Shown here: positions 15,931-24,053 of the stretch, in pieces | Layout of the letters: the number at the start of each line of letters is the position of its first letter | Position numbering within the stretch: the first letter of the stretch is position 1 | Assembly (NCBI RefSeq): GCF_014205255.1 | Contig: NZ_JACHNE010000001.1 | Coordinates: 3,658,001 to 3,722,000 of the forward strand | Source of the DNA: Streptomyces caelestis | Lineage (GTDB): Bacteria; Actinomycetota; Actinomycetes; Streptomycetales; Streptomycetaceae | Length of the DNA stretch: 64,000 nt | Direction: 5' to 3' | Translations under genes and position numbers: made by a program | The notes under the pieces: generated by a model | Database searches by the model: none | What the model was told of the DNA's origin: nothing | What the model saw: only the letters and a program-made list of their open reading frames with translations

Positions 15931-17706
15931 ATGCCAGCGAAGCCCATGAACGACGCCGCCGGGGAGGCCACGCCTGAGGGGGCCGTCCGGGCGGAGACCA
16001 CACCTGAGGAGGCCACACCGGCGGAGACCACACCTGCGGAAGCCATACCTGAGGAGGCCGCCCGGGCGGAGACCACACCTGCGGAGGCCACACCTGCGGA
16101 GGCCACACCGGCGAAGGCCACACCGGCGGAGGCGGTCACGCCGCTGATCCGCGGTATCGCGGTCCTGCGGGAGCTGACCGAGGCGGACGGGACGCTGAGC
16201 CTCAGCGCCCTCGAACGGGCCACCGGCCTCGCCCGCTCCACGGTCGACCGCATCACGGCCACACTCGCCCGCATGGACTACGTCCGCGTGGACGGCCGGG
16301 ACGTGCACCTGACCCCCCGCCTGATGGAGCTGGGCAACGCCTACCTCTCCGCCCTGCGCCTCCCCGCCCTTCTCTCCGCCCGAGCGGACGCCCTGGCAGA
16401 CGAGTTGGACGAGTCGGTCTCCCTCGCGGTGGCCGACCGCGACGGCATCCGCTTCATCCACCAGGCGACCCGCCGCCGCGCGATGTCCCTGAGCTTCCGC
16501 ATCGGCGACCTGCTCCCCGCCGAACGCACCGCACCGGGACCGCTGTTCGCCGCGGAGTGGACGGACACCGACTGGCAGCACTGGCGGCACCGCAGGGCGG
16601 CGGACCCGAGGGACCTGTCCTTCACGGCCGTACCGCCGCGCAAGTACGGAGCGGGCGAACGAGACGACGAGGCCTTCGTCGCCCGCACGGAAGAGGCGGC
16701 CGCGAACGGCTGGGCTCTGGACGACCAATTGATCGAACCCGGCCTGGTGGCGGTCTCGGTCCCGGTCCGGTCCCCACACACGGGCGACCGCCGAAAGATC
16801 GCCTGCGTGGCGAGCGTGGTCAGCCACACGAGCCGGCACACGGCACACGACCTGCGCACGACGCTGCTGCCGAGATTGCGGTCGGCGGTGACGGAGATGG
16901 AACGCGAACTGCGCCGCACGCCACCCCCGGACGCCGGCCCACCCCCCTCGAACCTCGCTCTCTGGACGGGCGCGTCCAAGCAGCAACTGGGCCGCGACTT
17001 CATCGAATCCCTGGCACGAGGCCTGACGGTCCTCACGGCCTTCGGCGAGGGCAGGCCGGAGCTGACCCTCACGGAGGTGGCCCACGCGACGGGGCTGGCC
17101 CGGGCGACGGCCCGCCGAGCACTGATCACCTACGAGCACCTGGACCTGGTGACCACCCCGAGCCCCCGCACCTTCACCCTGACCCCCCGGGTCCTCGCCC
17201 TCGGCTTCCCACCCCTCTCCCGCACGTCCCTTCCCGAGATCGCCCAGCCCCACCTGGCCGACCTGACGTCCCGCATCCACGAGTCGACGTCCCTGGCGGT
17301 GCTCTCTGACTCGGGTGAGGAGATCCAGTTCACGGCCAGGGTGGCGACGGGCCGGGTGATGAGCGTGAACATCACGGTGGGCACGCGCCTGCCGGCGCAC
17401 GCGACGGCACTGGGACGAGTCCTGCTGGCGGACACGCACAGAGACCAAGAACAGCTGACCTCGATCCACTCCCAGGGCTACGCCCTGGTCGACGAGGAAC
17501 TGGAAGAGGGCCTCCGCTCCCTCGCGGTCCCGATCCGCGACCGTTCCGGACGTGTGGTGGCCGCCCTGAACACAGCGATGCACGCGAGCCGCCACTCCCT
17601 GCGCGCGTGCGTAACGGACCTGCTCCCCGAACTCACCTCAACAGCCACCCGCATCGAGTCGGACCTCCACACCGCCAGCCGCTTCACCCACGTCCCCCTG
17701 ACCTGA
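15931..17706 (+). CDS. Tandem IclR-family regulator with Ala/Thr/Pro/Glu repeat N-terminus
   Basis: 591-aa protein with two complete IclR units. Unit 1: winged helix (about residues 70-130: LSLSALERATGLARSTVDRITATLARMDYVRV) plus sensor domain to about 320. Unit 2: winged helix (about 360-425: LTLTEVAHATGLARATARRALITYEHLDLV) plus sensor domain ending in MSVNITVGTRLPAHATALGRVLLA. Tandem fused IclR proteins of this size occur in actinomycetes as regulators of aromatic catabolism. Residues 10-68 are a low-complexity repeat of ATPAE/TTPEE units encoded by near-identical 12-15 bp blocks. No target gene lies nearby. Confidence 0.85.
   Translation: MPAKPMNDAAGEATPEGAVRAETTPEEATPAETTPAEAIPEEAARAETTPAEATPAEATPAKATPAEAVTPLIRGIAVLRELTEADGTLSLSALERATGLARSTVDRITATLARMDYVRVDGRDVHLTPRLMELGNAYLSALRLPALLSARADALADELDESVSLAVADRDGIRFIHQATRRRAMSLSFRIGDLLPAERTAPGPLFAAEWTDTDWQHWRHRRAADPRDLSFTAVPPRKYGAGERDDEAFVARTEEAAANGWALDDQLIEPGLVAVSVPVRSPHTGDRRKIACVASVVSHTSRHTAHDLRTTLLPRLRSAVTEMERELRRTPPPDAGPPPSNLALWTGASKQQLGRDFIESLARGLTVLTAFGEGRPELTLTEVAHATGLARATARRALITYEHLDLVTTPSPRTFTLTPRVLALGFPPLSRTSLPEIAQPHLADLTSRIHESTSLAVLSDSGEEIQFTARVATGRVMSVNITVGTRLPAHATALGRVLLADTHRDQEQLTSIHSQGYALVDEELEEGLRSLAVPIRDRSGRVVAALNTAMHASRHSLRACVTDLLPELTSTATRIESDLHTASRFTHVPLT
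15967..16132 (+). repeat. In-frame coding microrepeat in the IclR-type gene
   Basis: About a dozen degenerate 12- to 15-bp units of the type GAGGCCACACCGGCG encode the ATPAE-like N-terminal tail. Length is in multiples of three, so expansion or loss would not break the frame. Confidence 0.8.
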
Positions 17707-17796
17707 CCCCCACACCCACCCGACCCGTATCCGGTACGCTGACGCCTGTGGCCTTCCCAGACCACAGGCACGGCGCTGCTTGCGTCCGATGCCACT

Positions 17797-17869
17797 GCCT
17801 TCGTAGCTCAGGGGATAGAGCACCGCTCTCCTAAAGCGGGTGTCGCAGGTTCGAATCCTGCCGGGGGCA
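17797..17869 (+). tRNA. tRNA-Arg (anticodon CCU)
   Basis: A 73-nt cloverleaf is complete. Acceptor GCCTTCG (17797-17803) pairs with CGGGGGC (17862-17868) including two G-U pairs; D stem GCTC/GAGC; anticodon stem CCGCT/AGCGG enclosing loop CTCCTAA with anticodon CCT; T arm GCAGG-TTCGAAT-CCTGC. Discriminator base is A (17869) and CCA is not encoded. Its 3' part from 17828 is the attachment core used by the integrative elements that follow, and insertion restores an intact gene. Confidence 0.97.
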
Positions 17870-17870
17870 C
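17828..17870 (+). repeat. attL: att site 1 (3' half of the tRNA gene)
   Basis: First copy of the 43-bp core, from the anticodon loop to the end of the acceptor stem. Downstream it is followed by an imperfect hairpin (17876-17915) and by a pair of CGTGCCAC boxes (17931-17949) that recur beside copies 2, 3 and 4. Confidence 0.9.
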
Positions 17871-17930
17871 AGGAAAAGGGCCAGCTCAGGAGGGTTTCCT
17901 CCCAGGCTGACCCTTCTTCGTTTCCCGCCC

Positions 17931-17949
17931 CGTGCCACAGGCGTGCCAC
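17931..17949. promoter_or_regulatory. Putative integrase arm-type sites, E1 left end
   Basis: Two direct CGTGCCAC boxes with an 11-bp period. The same paired boxes occur at 20543-20561, 33021-33038 and 36021-36038, each within about 125 bp of an att core and on the element side, which is where tyrosine integrase arm sites lie. Confidence 0.5.
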
Positions 17950-18171
17950 ATCATCCGGCAGAGGGCTCGCCGCCCGGCAACCACTTCAGGGCGACCACCA
18001 CATCCGTCCCAAATCCGCCACAGGTCACTCTGCGTCCACCGGCTGCTCCGAGATTGCGCGACGCCATCGATAGGCCTTCTGCCGGCAGTACCTCCAAGGT
18101 CACCTGGATCAGTCTGGATGGCGCCGCCTGCCGTCTGGACACACCCGACGAGGTTGACTGAGTCGAGCCCG

Positions 18172-19770
18172 TCACCGCCCGGCAGCGGTCTGGCTGGCCC
18201 TCCATTCAGGAGCCTCGGGCGTGTCCTGGAACTCCAGGAGGTGCTGTCCGGCGAGCCGCTGCAGGGCGGCGCGTACGTCTGCCGGTGTGACGTAGAAGAA
18301 CTCCCGGCGTAGGTTCACCCGGTTGACGCGGCGGGACTCGAACTCCTGGTGCAGGCGGCGTTCCAGGCCGACGGCGTCCTCACTGAAGATCAGGGCGTGT
18401 ACGTCGAAACGGAAGGGGACGGACGCGTCCCCGAGTTCGATGACGCGGTCCATGGGATCGAGGCGCCGGGTCATACCGATCTTGACCATGCGTTCGCCGA
18501 ACGCTCCGACGTTGGAGATGACGTAGACGTATCCGGCCCGGATGTTGGCCTCGCGGGCCTCGACCGCCTCCAGTTCGGCGCCCAACTCGACAAGTTTTCC
18601 TTCGAGTTCGGCGATGGCGGCCTCATCGCCGGTGCCGGAGCGCAGGCGGCGCAGGGCGCCCTCGTAGTGGCTGCGTTCCTTCTCCAGCCGCTGCCGCTCG
18701 CGCTCGATCTCGCGCTGCATGCGCTCCTCCTCGCGCTGCTGGGCTCGAAGCTCTCGCTGCTCCTCCCGCTCGGTCTCCTTCCTCACCAGGTAGTCCGCCG
18801 TCAGTTCCAACTCCTGGACCCGCAGCTGGTGGTAGTCATCGCCGATGCGGATCTGCATGGTGGCGCCGAGCCGGGCGATCGACTCCCGCGTCTTGCCGAG
18901 CCGGTCGATCAACGAGTCGAGCCGGTGCGGCTTCATGCCGCGCACTGCGTTGTCCGCCTCGGCGTTGTACGCGCGCAGCATCAGCTTGGAGAAGTCACGG
19001 ACCATCTTGCGGCCCTTGGCAGCTGAGCCGTCCACCATCCAGTACTGGTTGCCGAGCACTGCCCGATCGTCCCTCGCCAACTGCTTGTAGCGGGCCTTGA
19101 GACTGTCGAGCCGGTCCTTGTAGGCGAGCGCGTCGGCGAGCGGATGGCGGTACTCGTAAATGCCGGCCTCTTGCAGCATCCGCGTCTCATCAGTGAGCAC
19201 CAGATCCCGGCGCGCGGCCGTGAGGCGCTGTTCGGCCTCCGCCGTCTGGCGAGCGATGTCGTCGGCTTGGCGGCGCACGTCAACCAGGGACTGCGCGGCG
19301 CTCTCGGCGGCGTGCTCTATCTTCTCGTCCAGGAGAGCGTCGATCCGTCCGATCTCTTGGAGCTTCTCCTCATGCGCGCGGCACAGTCGCTGCTGCTCGG
19401 CGGCTATCTGAGCGCTGTCGGCTCCGATGAGACGACTCAATTGCTCCGTCAGGTGACGGTTGTCTTCCTGTAGTCCGCGTACCTGTGTTTCCATCAGCGC
19501 CAGCTCGCCCGCCAGACGCGCCGCCTCGGACTCCGCTTGCTTACGGCGCCGGCCGAACAGACCCCCACCTGTGGCCGGGACCGTCGCCTGGGGACTGTGG
19601 GGGGACTGCTGAGGAACGGGTGCGCTCGGCTGCGGCGCGGCCCCTTCCGGGATCCAGATCTGCCAGCCTGGGGGTGTGGGCCATGCGGGATCCGGTTCCC
19701 AGCCCGGTGGCGGGCTCCACCCCTCCGGCGGGGCGGGCCAGGTGGGCGGCGGGTTGAACCGGTAGGTCAT
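18172..19770 (-). CDS. DUF4041 + GIY-YIG (T5orf172) nuclease, SNIPE-like anti-phage protein
   Basis: 532-aa protein from ATG 19770 (AGGAG upstream). Layout: a Trp/Pro-rich N-terminus with repeated PPGW units, long coiled coils (about 65-190), a DUF4041 region containing YRHPLADALAYKDRLDSLKARYKQL and NQYWMVDGSAAKGRKMVRDFSKLMLRAYNAEAD, more coiled coil, then a C-terminal GIY-YIG-type nuclease domain beginning AGYVYVISNVGAFGERMVKIGMTRRLDPMDRV with a later HQEF and RREFF. DUF4041-GIY-YIG proteins include SNIPE, a membrane-associated nuclease that cuts phage DNA during injection. No clear membrane helix is seen here; the PGW-rich tail might replace it. It is the only intact gene of E1. Confidence 0.8.
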   Translation of the reverse strand: MTYRFNPPPTWPAPPEGWSPPPGWEPDPAWPTPPGWQIWIPEGAAPQPSAPVPQQSPHSPQATVPATGGGLFGRRRKQAESEAARLAGELALMETQVRGLQEDNRHLTEQLSRLIGADSAQIAAEQQRLCRAHEEKLQEIGRIDALLDEKIEHAAESAAQSLVDVRRQADDIARQTAEAEQRLTAARRDLVLTDETRMLQEAGIYEYRHPLADALAYKDRLDSLKARYKQLARDDRAVLGNQYWMVDGSAAKGRKMVRDFSKLMLRAYNAEADNAVRGMKPHRLDSLIDRLGKTRESIARLGATMQIRIGDDYHQLRVQELELTADYLVRKETEREEQRELRAQQREEERMQREIERERQRLEKERSHYEGALRRLRSGTGDEAAIAELEGKLVELGAELEAVEAREANIRAGYVYVISNVGAFGERMVKIGMTRRLDPMDRVIELGDASVPFRFDVHALIFSEDAVGLERRLHQEFESRRVNRVNLRREFFYVTPADVRAALQRLAGQHLLEFQDTPEAPEWRASQTAAGR

Positions 19771-20072
19771 GGGGCAACGACTCCTGTCGCGAGGGCGAGA
19801 GACGGCCGGCGTAACCCCGATGCCGTCCGGCAGCCAGCGGGCCGAGTCGAACGTACTCGGCCTTGTGGACCTTCGTCCTGCCATCTCCCGTTTTTGGCCC
19901 TCCTGGCAGCAGATCCGACGAGGTGAGTAAGCTGCAGGGAGCCGTTAGACTCCGGCCGCTGTCAGGACGGCCCTCCGCCGGCAGCGAAGTGCCCCTCGTC
20001 CTCGAGGGACCGGTCCGGCGCCCCCGGGCACGGCCGACCGCCCCTGACGCACCGGGTGAAGGTGAAGCGAAG
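19771..20072. other. Intergenic stretch upstream of the DUF4041 gene
   Basis: About 300 bp with no credible gene. It must contain the promoter of the minus-strand nuclease gene, but no clear -35/-10 pair was recognised. Confidence 0.4.
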
Positions 20073-20229
20073 GTGCCCACCCCTCTGTCCGCGGACAAGT
20101 TCCTGTCCGTTCTCGAGAACGCACGACTTGGCGTTGTCGAACACGGATCCTGGCGCACCCACAACCGCGACCAGCACGGCAACTGGGGCCCCGTGAACGG
20201 GGTGATGATCCACCACCCGGGCGCGTACT
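20073..20229 (+). pseudogene. Truncated N-acetylmuramoyl-L-alanine amidase-like gene
   Basis: From GTG 20073 the frame reads VPTPLSADKFLSVLENARLG, then WRTHNRDQHGNWGPVNGVMIHHPG. This matches the N-terminus of phage- and actinobacterial-type amidases, where the HH pair carries zinc ligands. The resemblance stops near 20229 and unrelated sequence follows, so only about 52 residues of the catalytic domain remain. It is probably a fragment left by element turnover beside att2. Confidence 0.6.
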
Positions 20230-20437
20230 CCTCCGCGTCTTGTGCCTCCCCCTGGCCACGCCGCGCGCGCCCGCGACCTGTGGCACGAGGTCGACCCCTG
20301 CAGTCGGCCCGGAACGGATTCAGCACACATGAGGCCGGGAAACCCTGGGAACCTGCAAGAATCACCGAGACATGTTTCTCCAGGTCAAACGCGGTCATGG
20401 CGGAGTTTCCCCAGGTCACGACCTTGATCAGAGAAAA

Positions 20438-20480
20438 CTCCTAAAGCGGGTGTCGCAGGTTCGAATCCTGCCGGGGGCAC
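20438..20480 (+). repeat. attL: att site 2 (E1/E2 junction)
   Basis: Exact second copy of the 43-bp tRNA-Arg core. The 5' half of the tRNA is absent, so it is not a tRNA gene. It is followed by a hairpin (20487-20527) and by paired CGTGCCAC boxes overlapping the end of the integrase gene. Confidence 0.95.
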
Positions 20481-20486
20481 AGCCAG

Positions 20487-20527
20487 AAGGGCCAGCTCAG
20501 GAGGGGTTTCCTCCCAGGCTGGCCCTT
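20487..20527. terminator. Hairpin at the left end of E2
   Basis: An 18-bp stem with two mismatches around a GGTTT loop. It would end transcripts of the tRNA-derived end and, on the other strand, those of the E2 int operon. A weaker relative is at 17876-17915. Confidence 0.65.
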
Positions 20528-20542
20528 AGCCGTTTCAGGCGC

Positions 20543-20561
20543 CGTGCCACACGCGTGCCAC
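20543..20561. promoter_or_regulatory. Putative integrase arm-type sites, E2 left end
   Basis: Two direct CGTGCCAC boxes with an 11-bp period, 63 bp from att2 and touching the stop codon of int. Same motif as at the other element ends. Confidence 0.5.
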
Positions 20562-21715
20562 TACGTCCGCTCGGCGTCCCCTGGGGAACCTGAAGCCACT
20601 CCCCCGCCGCCCCGGATCATGGCCCCGAGGCTGTCCGCGATGGCCCTGTCCCGGTCGCTGGTCATGTGCTGGTAGATCAGCGCGGCCCTGGAGCTGCTGT
20701 GCCCCATGCGGGTCATCAGCTCCCGTGTGCTGGCCCCGGCCGTGGAGGCGAGCGTATTGCCCGTGTGCCGAAGATCGTGGAAGTGCAGCTCGGCCGTGAC
20801 GCCCGCAGCCTTCCGGGCCTTAACCCAGTCGTCCCGGAAGTTGCTCCGCCGCAGTTGCCCGCCCTGCGGCCCGACGAAGACGTGCCCGTCGCGGCCGGGA
20901 GCGGCGAAGTGCTCCAGGTGATGCCTGACCGCGTCCAGCAGTTCGGCCGGAAAGGAGACGGAACGAACCCCGGCCGCGGACTTCGGCGCCTTGTCTAAGA
21001 GGCGGCTGTCCTGCAACTCGGCCTGAGCGCGGCGCACAGTGACAGTCAGCGCCTCCAGGTCGATGTCCCGGCGTCGCAAGGCCGCCAGCTCCCCGAACCG
21101 CAGCATGGTGAAGGCCGCCAGGAGCACGAGCAGCCGGTAGCGCGGCGCGATGGAGTCGGCAACGGCGAAGACCTCCGCGACCGTGAGGACCGGCCGCTCG
21201 GGCACGTCGTAGCGGTCTGCGCCCTTGATGCGGCACGGGTTGCGCCGGATCAGTTCGTCGTCGACGGCCGTATTCATCAGGGCGCGCAGCAGTTGGTACG
21301 CCTTGACGACCGTCGGCTCACCGAGGCCGGCCCCGAGGAGCTTGCCGCGCCAGCTGCGTACCCGGGCCGTGGTCACGTCGGCCACGCTCCCGGCCCCGAA
21401 GGTGGGCAGGATGTGCAGCCGCATCACCGACTCGTTCCGCTCGCGGGTGCGGTCAGCAAGCTTTCGGTCCCGCAGCCACGCGGTGGCGTACTCCTCGAAG
21501 TTCACCGCCCCGGCGTCCGGGTCCGACCACTGTCCGCGCGTGATGTCCGACTCGATGTGCGTCAGCGCGACTTGGGCGTCTGTTTTGGTCGGGTAGGTCT
21601 TCTCCGCCGGGCGCAGTTGCCCCGTCTCCGGGTCCCGGTAGCGGACCTGCCACCGGCCGGACGGAAGCTGCCGGACCGAACCGAAGTCCCGTCGCCTCCC
21701 CTTCTTGTTGGCCAT
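20561..21715 (-). CDS. int: Tyrosine site-specific integrase
   Basis: 384-aa phage-type recombinase that joins element and chromosome at the tRNA-Arg att site. An N-terminal arm-binding/AP2-like part (MANKKGRRRDFGSVRQLPSGRWQVRYRDPETGQ) is followed by a core-binding domain (70-160) and the catalytic domain with all conserved residues: Arg206 (TMLRFGEL), His313 and Arg316 (HFHDLRHTGNTLA), His339 (RMGHSS) and nucleophile Tyr348 (ALIYQHM). The gene ends 80 bp from att2, the normal place for int. Its ATG overlaps the xis stop codon. It is the only integrase in the five-site array and could act on all the cores. Confidence 0.96.
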   Translation of the reverse strand: MANKKGRRRDFGSVRQLPSGRWQVRYRDPETGQLRPAEKTYPTKTDAQVALTHIESDITRGQWSDPDAGAVNFEEYATAWLRDRKLADRTRERNESVMRLHILPTFGAGSVADVTTARVRSWRGKLLGAGLGEPTVVKAYQLLRALMNTAVDDELIRRNPCRIKGADRYDVPERPVLTVAEVFAVADSIAPRYRLLVLLAAFTMLRFGELAALRRRDIDLEALTVTVRRAQAELQDSRLLDKAPKSAAGVRSVSFPAELLDAVRHHLEHFAAPGRDGHVFVGPQGGQLRRSNFRDDWVKARKAAGVTAELHFHDLRHTGNTLASTAGASTRELMTRMGHSSSRAALIYQHMTSDRDRAIADSLGAMIRGGGGVASGSPGDAERT

Positions 21716-21927
21716 CAGGCAGCCCTCCGCAGGGAGCTGCGCCGATGGCCGATCGGCTGCACCGTATGGGCGTCGATGAAGGCGTTCAGTGCGCTCTCCG
21801 GGATACGGACGTGTCGGCCGACCTTGACGAACACGATGCGTCGCTCGGCGATCAGACGGCGCGGAAAGCGTTCCGTGGTGCCGAGGAGTTCGGCCACCTG
21901 CGACACGGTCAGGTAGCGGTCAGCCAT
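21715..21927 (-). CDS. xis: Excisionase, MerR/helix-turn-helix type
   Basis: 70-aa DNA-binding protein starting MADRYLTVSQVAELLGTTERF and continuing PRRLIAERRIVFVKVGRHVRIPESALNAFI, the standard helix-turn-helix of AICE Xis proteins that favour excision. ATG 21927 has GAAGGAG 9 nt upstream; the much longer frame to 22155 is Pro/Ser-rich and overlaps repSA, so it was rejected. Overlaps the end of repSA by 8 bp and the start of int by 1 nt, giving a repSA-xis-int operon as in pSAM2. Confidence 0.93.
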   Translation of the reverse strand: MADRYLTVSQVAELLGTTERFPRRLIAERRIVFVKVGRHVRIPESALNAFIDAHTVQPIGHRRSSLRRAA

Positions 21928-23215
21928 GGGTGGACTCTCCTTCCGTTCCGAGGGCGGGTTCGAGGGTTTCGGCGAGCCAGGCTTCGGCGTCGGTGAGGCC
22001 GGTTCCGGCGTAGACCCAGTGCGCGAGGACGAGGGTTGTGTCCGGGCCGGTCTCGGTCGCTTCGGCGGCTTGTGCGCGGCGCCACTCGGCGCGGGCATCA
22101 CGGAGGGCGCCGAGGGTGGTGGAGTAGCGACGGGACTTTGTGGAGAAGTGGCCACGGAAGCCGAGCATGTGGGCCCAGGCCCGCAGGCGGAGGTGCTCGA
22201 GGTCCTTCCGGGCGCCGAGCGTCCAAGCCGTGCGGATCAGTTGGCGGGCGTGGTCGCTGATGTCGAGCTGGGCGAGTTCGGCGAGGAACTTAAGCGGCCG
22301 GTCCAGGGCTCCCGTGGCGGTCTCGGCGCCTTTGGTCGCGTACTTGGCGATGTACGCGGCAACGGCCCGCTCGCTCAGCTCCTGGCCACCGTCGAAGTCG
22401 ACCGAGCGGATGGTGCGTACGTCAAGCTGACGGCCGAAGGTGAAGACGTGCGCGCGGCCGTCGATGACGGGGCCCTCCACCCGAACCGCAACAGCAGCGG
22501 CGCGGATGGCGTCGGTCAGCAGCTCGGCGGTGGCCCAGGCGGGAGGCGGGGTGTCCCCGCCCTCGGGGCCGTCGATGCGGATGACGGCGTGGAAGTGGAC
22601 GGTGCCACGCTTCTGGTACTCGGCGACCTTGGCGAAAGACACCCGGGCGTGCTCGCGGAAGGCGCGCTGAGTCAGTCCGGCGCACTTGGCGACCTCCCGG
22701 CGCAGGTAGGTCGAGAAGCGCCGCCACAGGGGACCGGCGTGCGCGTTCCAGAGCACGGCCGCTTCGTAGTCGTAGGTGTCCGGGTCAAGCGGGGTGCCGA
22801 GTGCGGGGTCGTCCTGATCGTGGAGCGTGCCGCAGCGGCAGCGGCGGACCGAACCGGCCGGGCCAGTGGGGCGGTTGTGGACCGGGCCAAAGCTCGGCGC
22901 GGTGAAGGTGGCGAACACTCGCGGATGTGCGGCAACGCGTTCGGGGACGCCCTTGCCGCCGCGAAGGCCGGAGGTGATCAAGTGGAAGGTGTCGCGGCGG
23001 TAGACCTCGGCGCAGGCCGCGCACCGGGTCGTGCGGCGGTTGTTGCAGCGGACCAAGAGGTGCCCGGCCGGGAGGCTGGAGGAGTCGAGGTGGTGGAGGA
23101 CGTTGCCAATCTCGCCGGTGCGGGTGTTCACGTCGTACTCGGTGCGGTGGCCGTCGAGGCGGATCGGGTGTGTGCAGCCGCCGAGGCCGGCGAGCTGGCG
23201 CAGGAGTGCGGGCAT
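21920..23215 (-). CDS. repSA: Rolling-circle replication initiator, RepSA family
   Basis: 431-aa initiator that nicks the element's origin and starts rolling-circle replication. Seen: a cysteine-rich N-terminal segment (LLVRCNNRRTTRCAACAEVYRRDTFHL), a second Cys/His cluster (RRCRCGTLHDQD), the HUH metal motif in GTVHFHAVIRIDG (His-x-His), and a later YIAKYATKGAE containing the catalytic tyrosine region. This matches RepSA of pSAM2. ATG 23215 is used, but in-frame codons upstream (VIITRATPPPLHELGEL) look protein-like and sit behind AAGGAG, so the true start may be up to 22 codons earlier at a non-standard codon. Confidence 0.92.
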   Translation of the reverse strand: MPALLRQLAGLGGCTHPIRLDGHRTEYDVNTRTGEIGNVLHHLDSSSLPAGHLLVRCNNRRTTRCAACAEVYRRDTFHLITSGLRGGKGVPERVAAHPRVFATFTAPSFGPVHNRPTGPAGSVRRCRCGTLHDQDDPALGTPLDPDTYDYEAAVLWNAHAGPLWRRFSTYLRREVAKCAGLTQRAFREHARVSFAKVAEYQKRGTVHFHAVIRIDGPEGGDTPPPAWATAELLTDAIRAAAVAVRVEGPVIDGRAHVFTFGRQLDVRTIRSVDFDGGQELSERAVAAYIAKYATKGAETATGALDRPLKFLAELAQLDISDHARQLIRTAWTLGARKDLEHLRLRAWAHMLGFRGHFSTKSRRYSTTLGALRDARAEWRRAQAAEATETGPDTTLVLAHWVYAGTGLTDAEAWLAETLEPALGTEGESTHG

Positions 23216-23313
23216 GGTGCCGAGGGCGGCCAGTTCGCCGAGTTCGTGGAGCGGGGGCGGAGTGGCGCGGGTGATGATGACTTCTCCTTCTGGTTTCGGC
23301 TGGAGGGAGAGGG

Positions 23314-23359
23314 CCCCCGGGGCGGCGGATGCTTGGCGGTATCGAGGCCGCCCCGGGGG
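23314..23359. terminator. Hairpin between spdD and repSA
   Basis: Perfect 13-bp inverted repeat (23314-23326 with 23347-23359) with a 20-nt loop, between spdD and repSA on the transfer-to-replication transcript. It could be a partial terminator that lowers rep-int expression, or an origin-associated structure. Confidence 0.55.
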
Positions 23360-23368
23360 TCTGGTGTG

Positions 23369-23614
23369 TCAGCGGCGGTGCTGGTCGCGGAGCATCGAGC
23401 GCAGGACCACGGCGGCGACGGCCACGGAGACAGCCGTGACGGCGACGGCGGCCAGGAGTGCGGTCAGCACGACGCCGCCGACGAGGACAGCCGCGACCGC
23501 TCCCGTGCTGACGGAGATCTGAGGGGCGGGACGCCGCGCGGGGGCCTGATCGGCAACGGTGTGGGGGTATGCGGGCGGCAGTGTCGGGCTGCCGGGGTAC
23601 TTGGGCAGGAACAC
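23369..23614 (-). CDS. spdD: SpdD-like spread protein
   Basis: Small membrane protein (81 aa from GTG 23614, with AAGGAG upstream) starting VFLPKYPGS, Pro-rich to about residue 35, then a long hydrophobic Ala/Val segment (VAAVLVGGVVLTALLAAVAVTAVSVAVAAVVL) and a basic tail LRDQHRR. This is the typical make-up of SpdD, one of the spread proteins that move Streptomyces plasmids and AICEs along hyphae after transfer. The frame extends to 23647, but those codons overlap the next gene and a repressor site. Confidence 0.8.
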   Translation of the reverse strand: MFLPKYPGSPTLPPAYPHTVADQAPARRPAPQISVSTGAVAAVLVGGVVLTALLAAVAVTAVSVAVAAVVLRSMLRDQHRR

Positions 23615-23633
23615 AGCAAAGCTCTCCTTACCT

Positions 23634-23649
23634 ACTCGTCTAGTCATGT
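23634..23649. promoter_or_regulatory. KorSA-type operator half-site upstream of spdD
   Basis: ACTCGTCTAG followed by a degenerate second half. It shares ACTCGTCTA with the stronger sites at 26542, 26615, 27497 and 28037 in the same element. Confidence 0.4.
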
Positions 23650-23834
23650 GAGCCGTTGACGATGTTCACGCCGGAGCGCGTACCGGACTCGATGGCCGGA
23701 GCCATGAACGTGTGCGAGAGCCAGAAGCCGAAGAGGGCGATCAGGACGACAATCCACGTGCGGACGCCGAGGAACTTGACCGCTCCCCAGGCGAAGAAGC
23801 CGAGGACGACGACGAGCGGCAGGCTGACGGTCAC
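23640..23834 (-). CDS. Small spread-type membrane protein
   Basis: 64-aa protein with two hydrophobic segments: LPLVVVLGFFAWGAVKFLG and TWIVVLIALFGFWLSHTFMAPAIE. Such small membrane proteins are always found in the spd block of AICEs. The start at 23834 is GTG or ATG-type with GGACCC upstream; no strong ribosome site. Function is inferred from position only. Confidence 0.65.
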   Translation of the reverse strand: MTVSLPLVVVLGFFAWGAVKFLGVRTWIVVLIALFGFWLSHTFMAPAIESGTRSGVNIVNGSHD

Positions 23835-23849
23835 GGTTTCCGGGTCCTT

Positions 23850-24041
23850 TCAGCGGACGGGGCAGCGGTGGGTACGGGCGGCCAGCTCGGCGGCAGCGCG
23901 GCTGTCGTAGTCGGCGGAGAAGCCGCAGCGCGGGGCTGTGCAGGCGGCGGTGTGCTTCTCCCGGCCGCGACCGTCGTAGGACGTGCCGACCTGGACGGGG
24001 CCGATGCGGGTGACGGAGCGGAAACGGCGGTTGACGCTCAC
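23850..24041 (-). CDS. Mobile element transfer protein, Cys/His-containing
   Basis: 63-aa basic protein: MSVNRRFRSVTRIGPVQVGT, then CTAPRCGFSADYDSRAAAEL and a final HRCPVR. Two Cys and a His-x-Cys suggest a small zinc ribbon. Proteins of this length and pattern are annotated as mobile element transfer proteins in AICEs. It lies between spdB2 and the small membrane gene, with close spacing. Confidence 0.75.
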   Translation of the reverse strand: MSVNRRFRSVTRIGPVQVGTSYDGRGREKHTAACTAPRCGFSADYDSRAAAELAARTHRCPVR

Positions 24042-24053
24042 GTGGGTCTCCTC

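Larger units (their letters stand above)
17871..20480. mobile_element. Element E1, 2.6 kb relic between att1 and att2
   Basis: Bounded by two direct 43-bp tRNA-derived repeats. Its left 80 bp (17871-17949) is similar to the left end of E2 (20481-20561), including hairpin and paired CGTGCCAC boxes, so it derives from an element related to E2. It has no integrase or transfer genes; it carries a DUF4041/GIY-YIG nuclease gene and a truncated amidase gene. It is probably a decayed element, or a satellite that depends on the integrase of E2. Confidence 0.7.

Noticed and set aside
17950..18171. Minus-strand fragment possibly from a regulator gene
   Set aside because: Short open frame (VSRRQAAPSRLIQVTLEV and onwards) without a recognisable motif; could be random coding potential.
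20438..20480. att copies 2-5 as extra tRNA genes
   Set aside because: Each lacks the 5' acceptor strand, D arm and half the anticodon stem; none can form a cloverleaf.
21928..22155. N-terminal extension of xis
   Set aside because: Pro/Ser/Lys-rich, overlaps the repSA coding region, and ATG 21927 has a strong ribosome site and the family's usual start.
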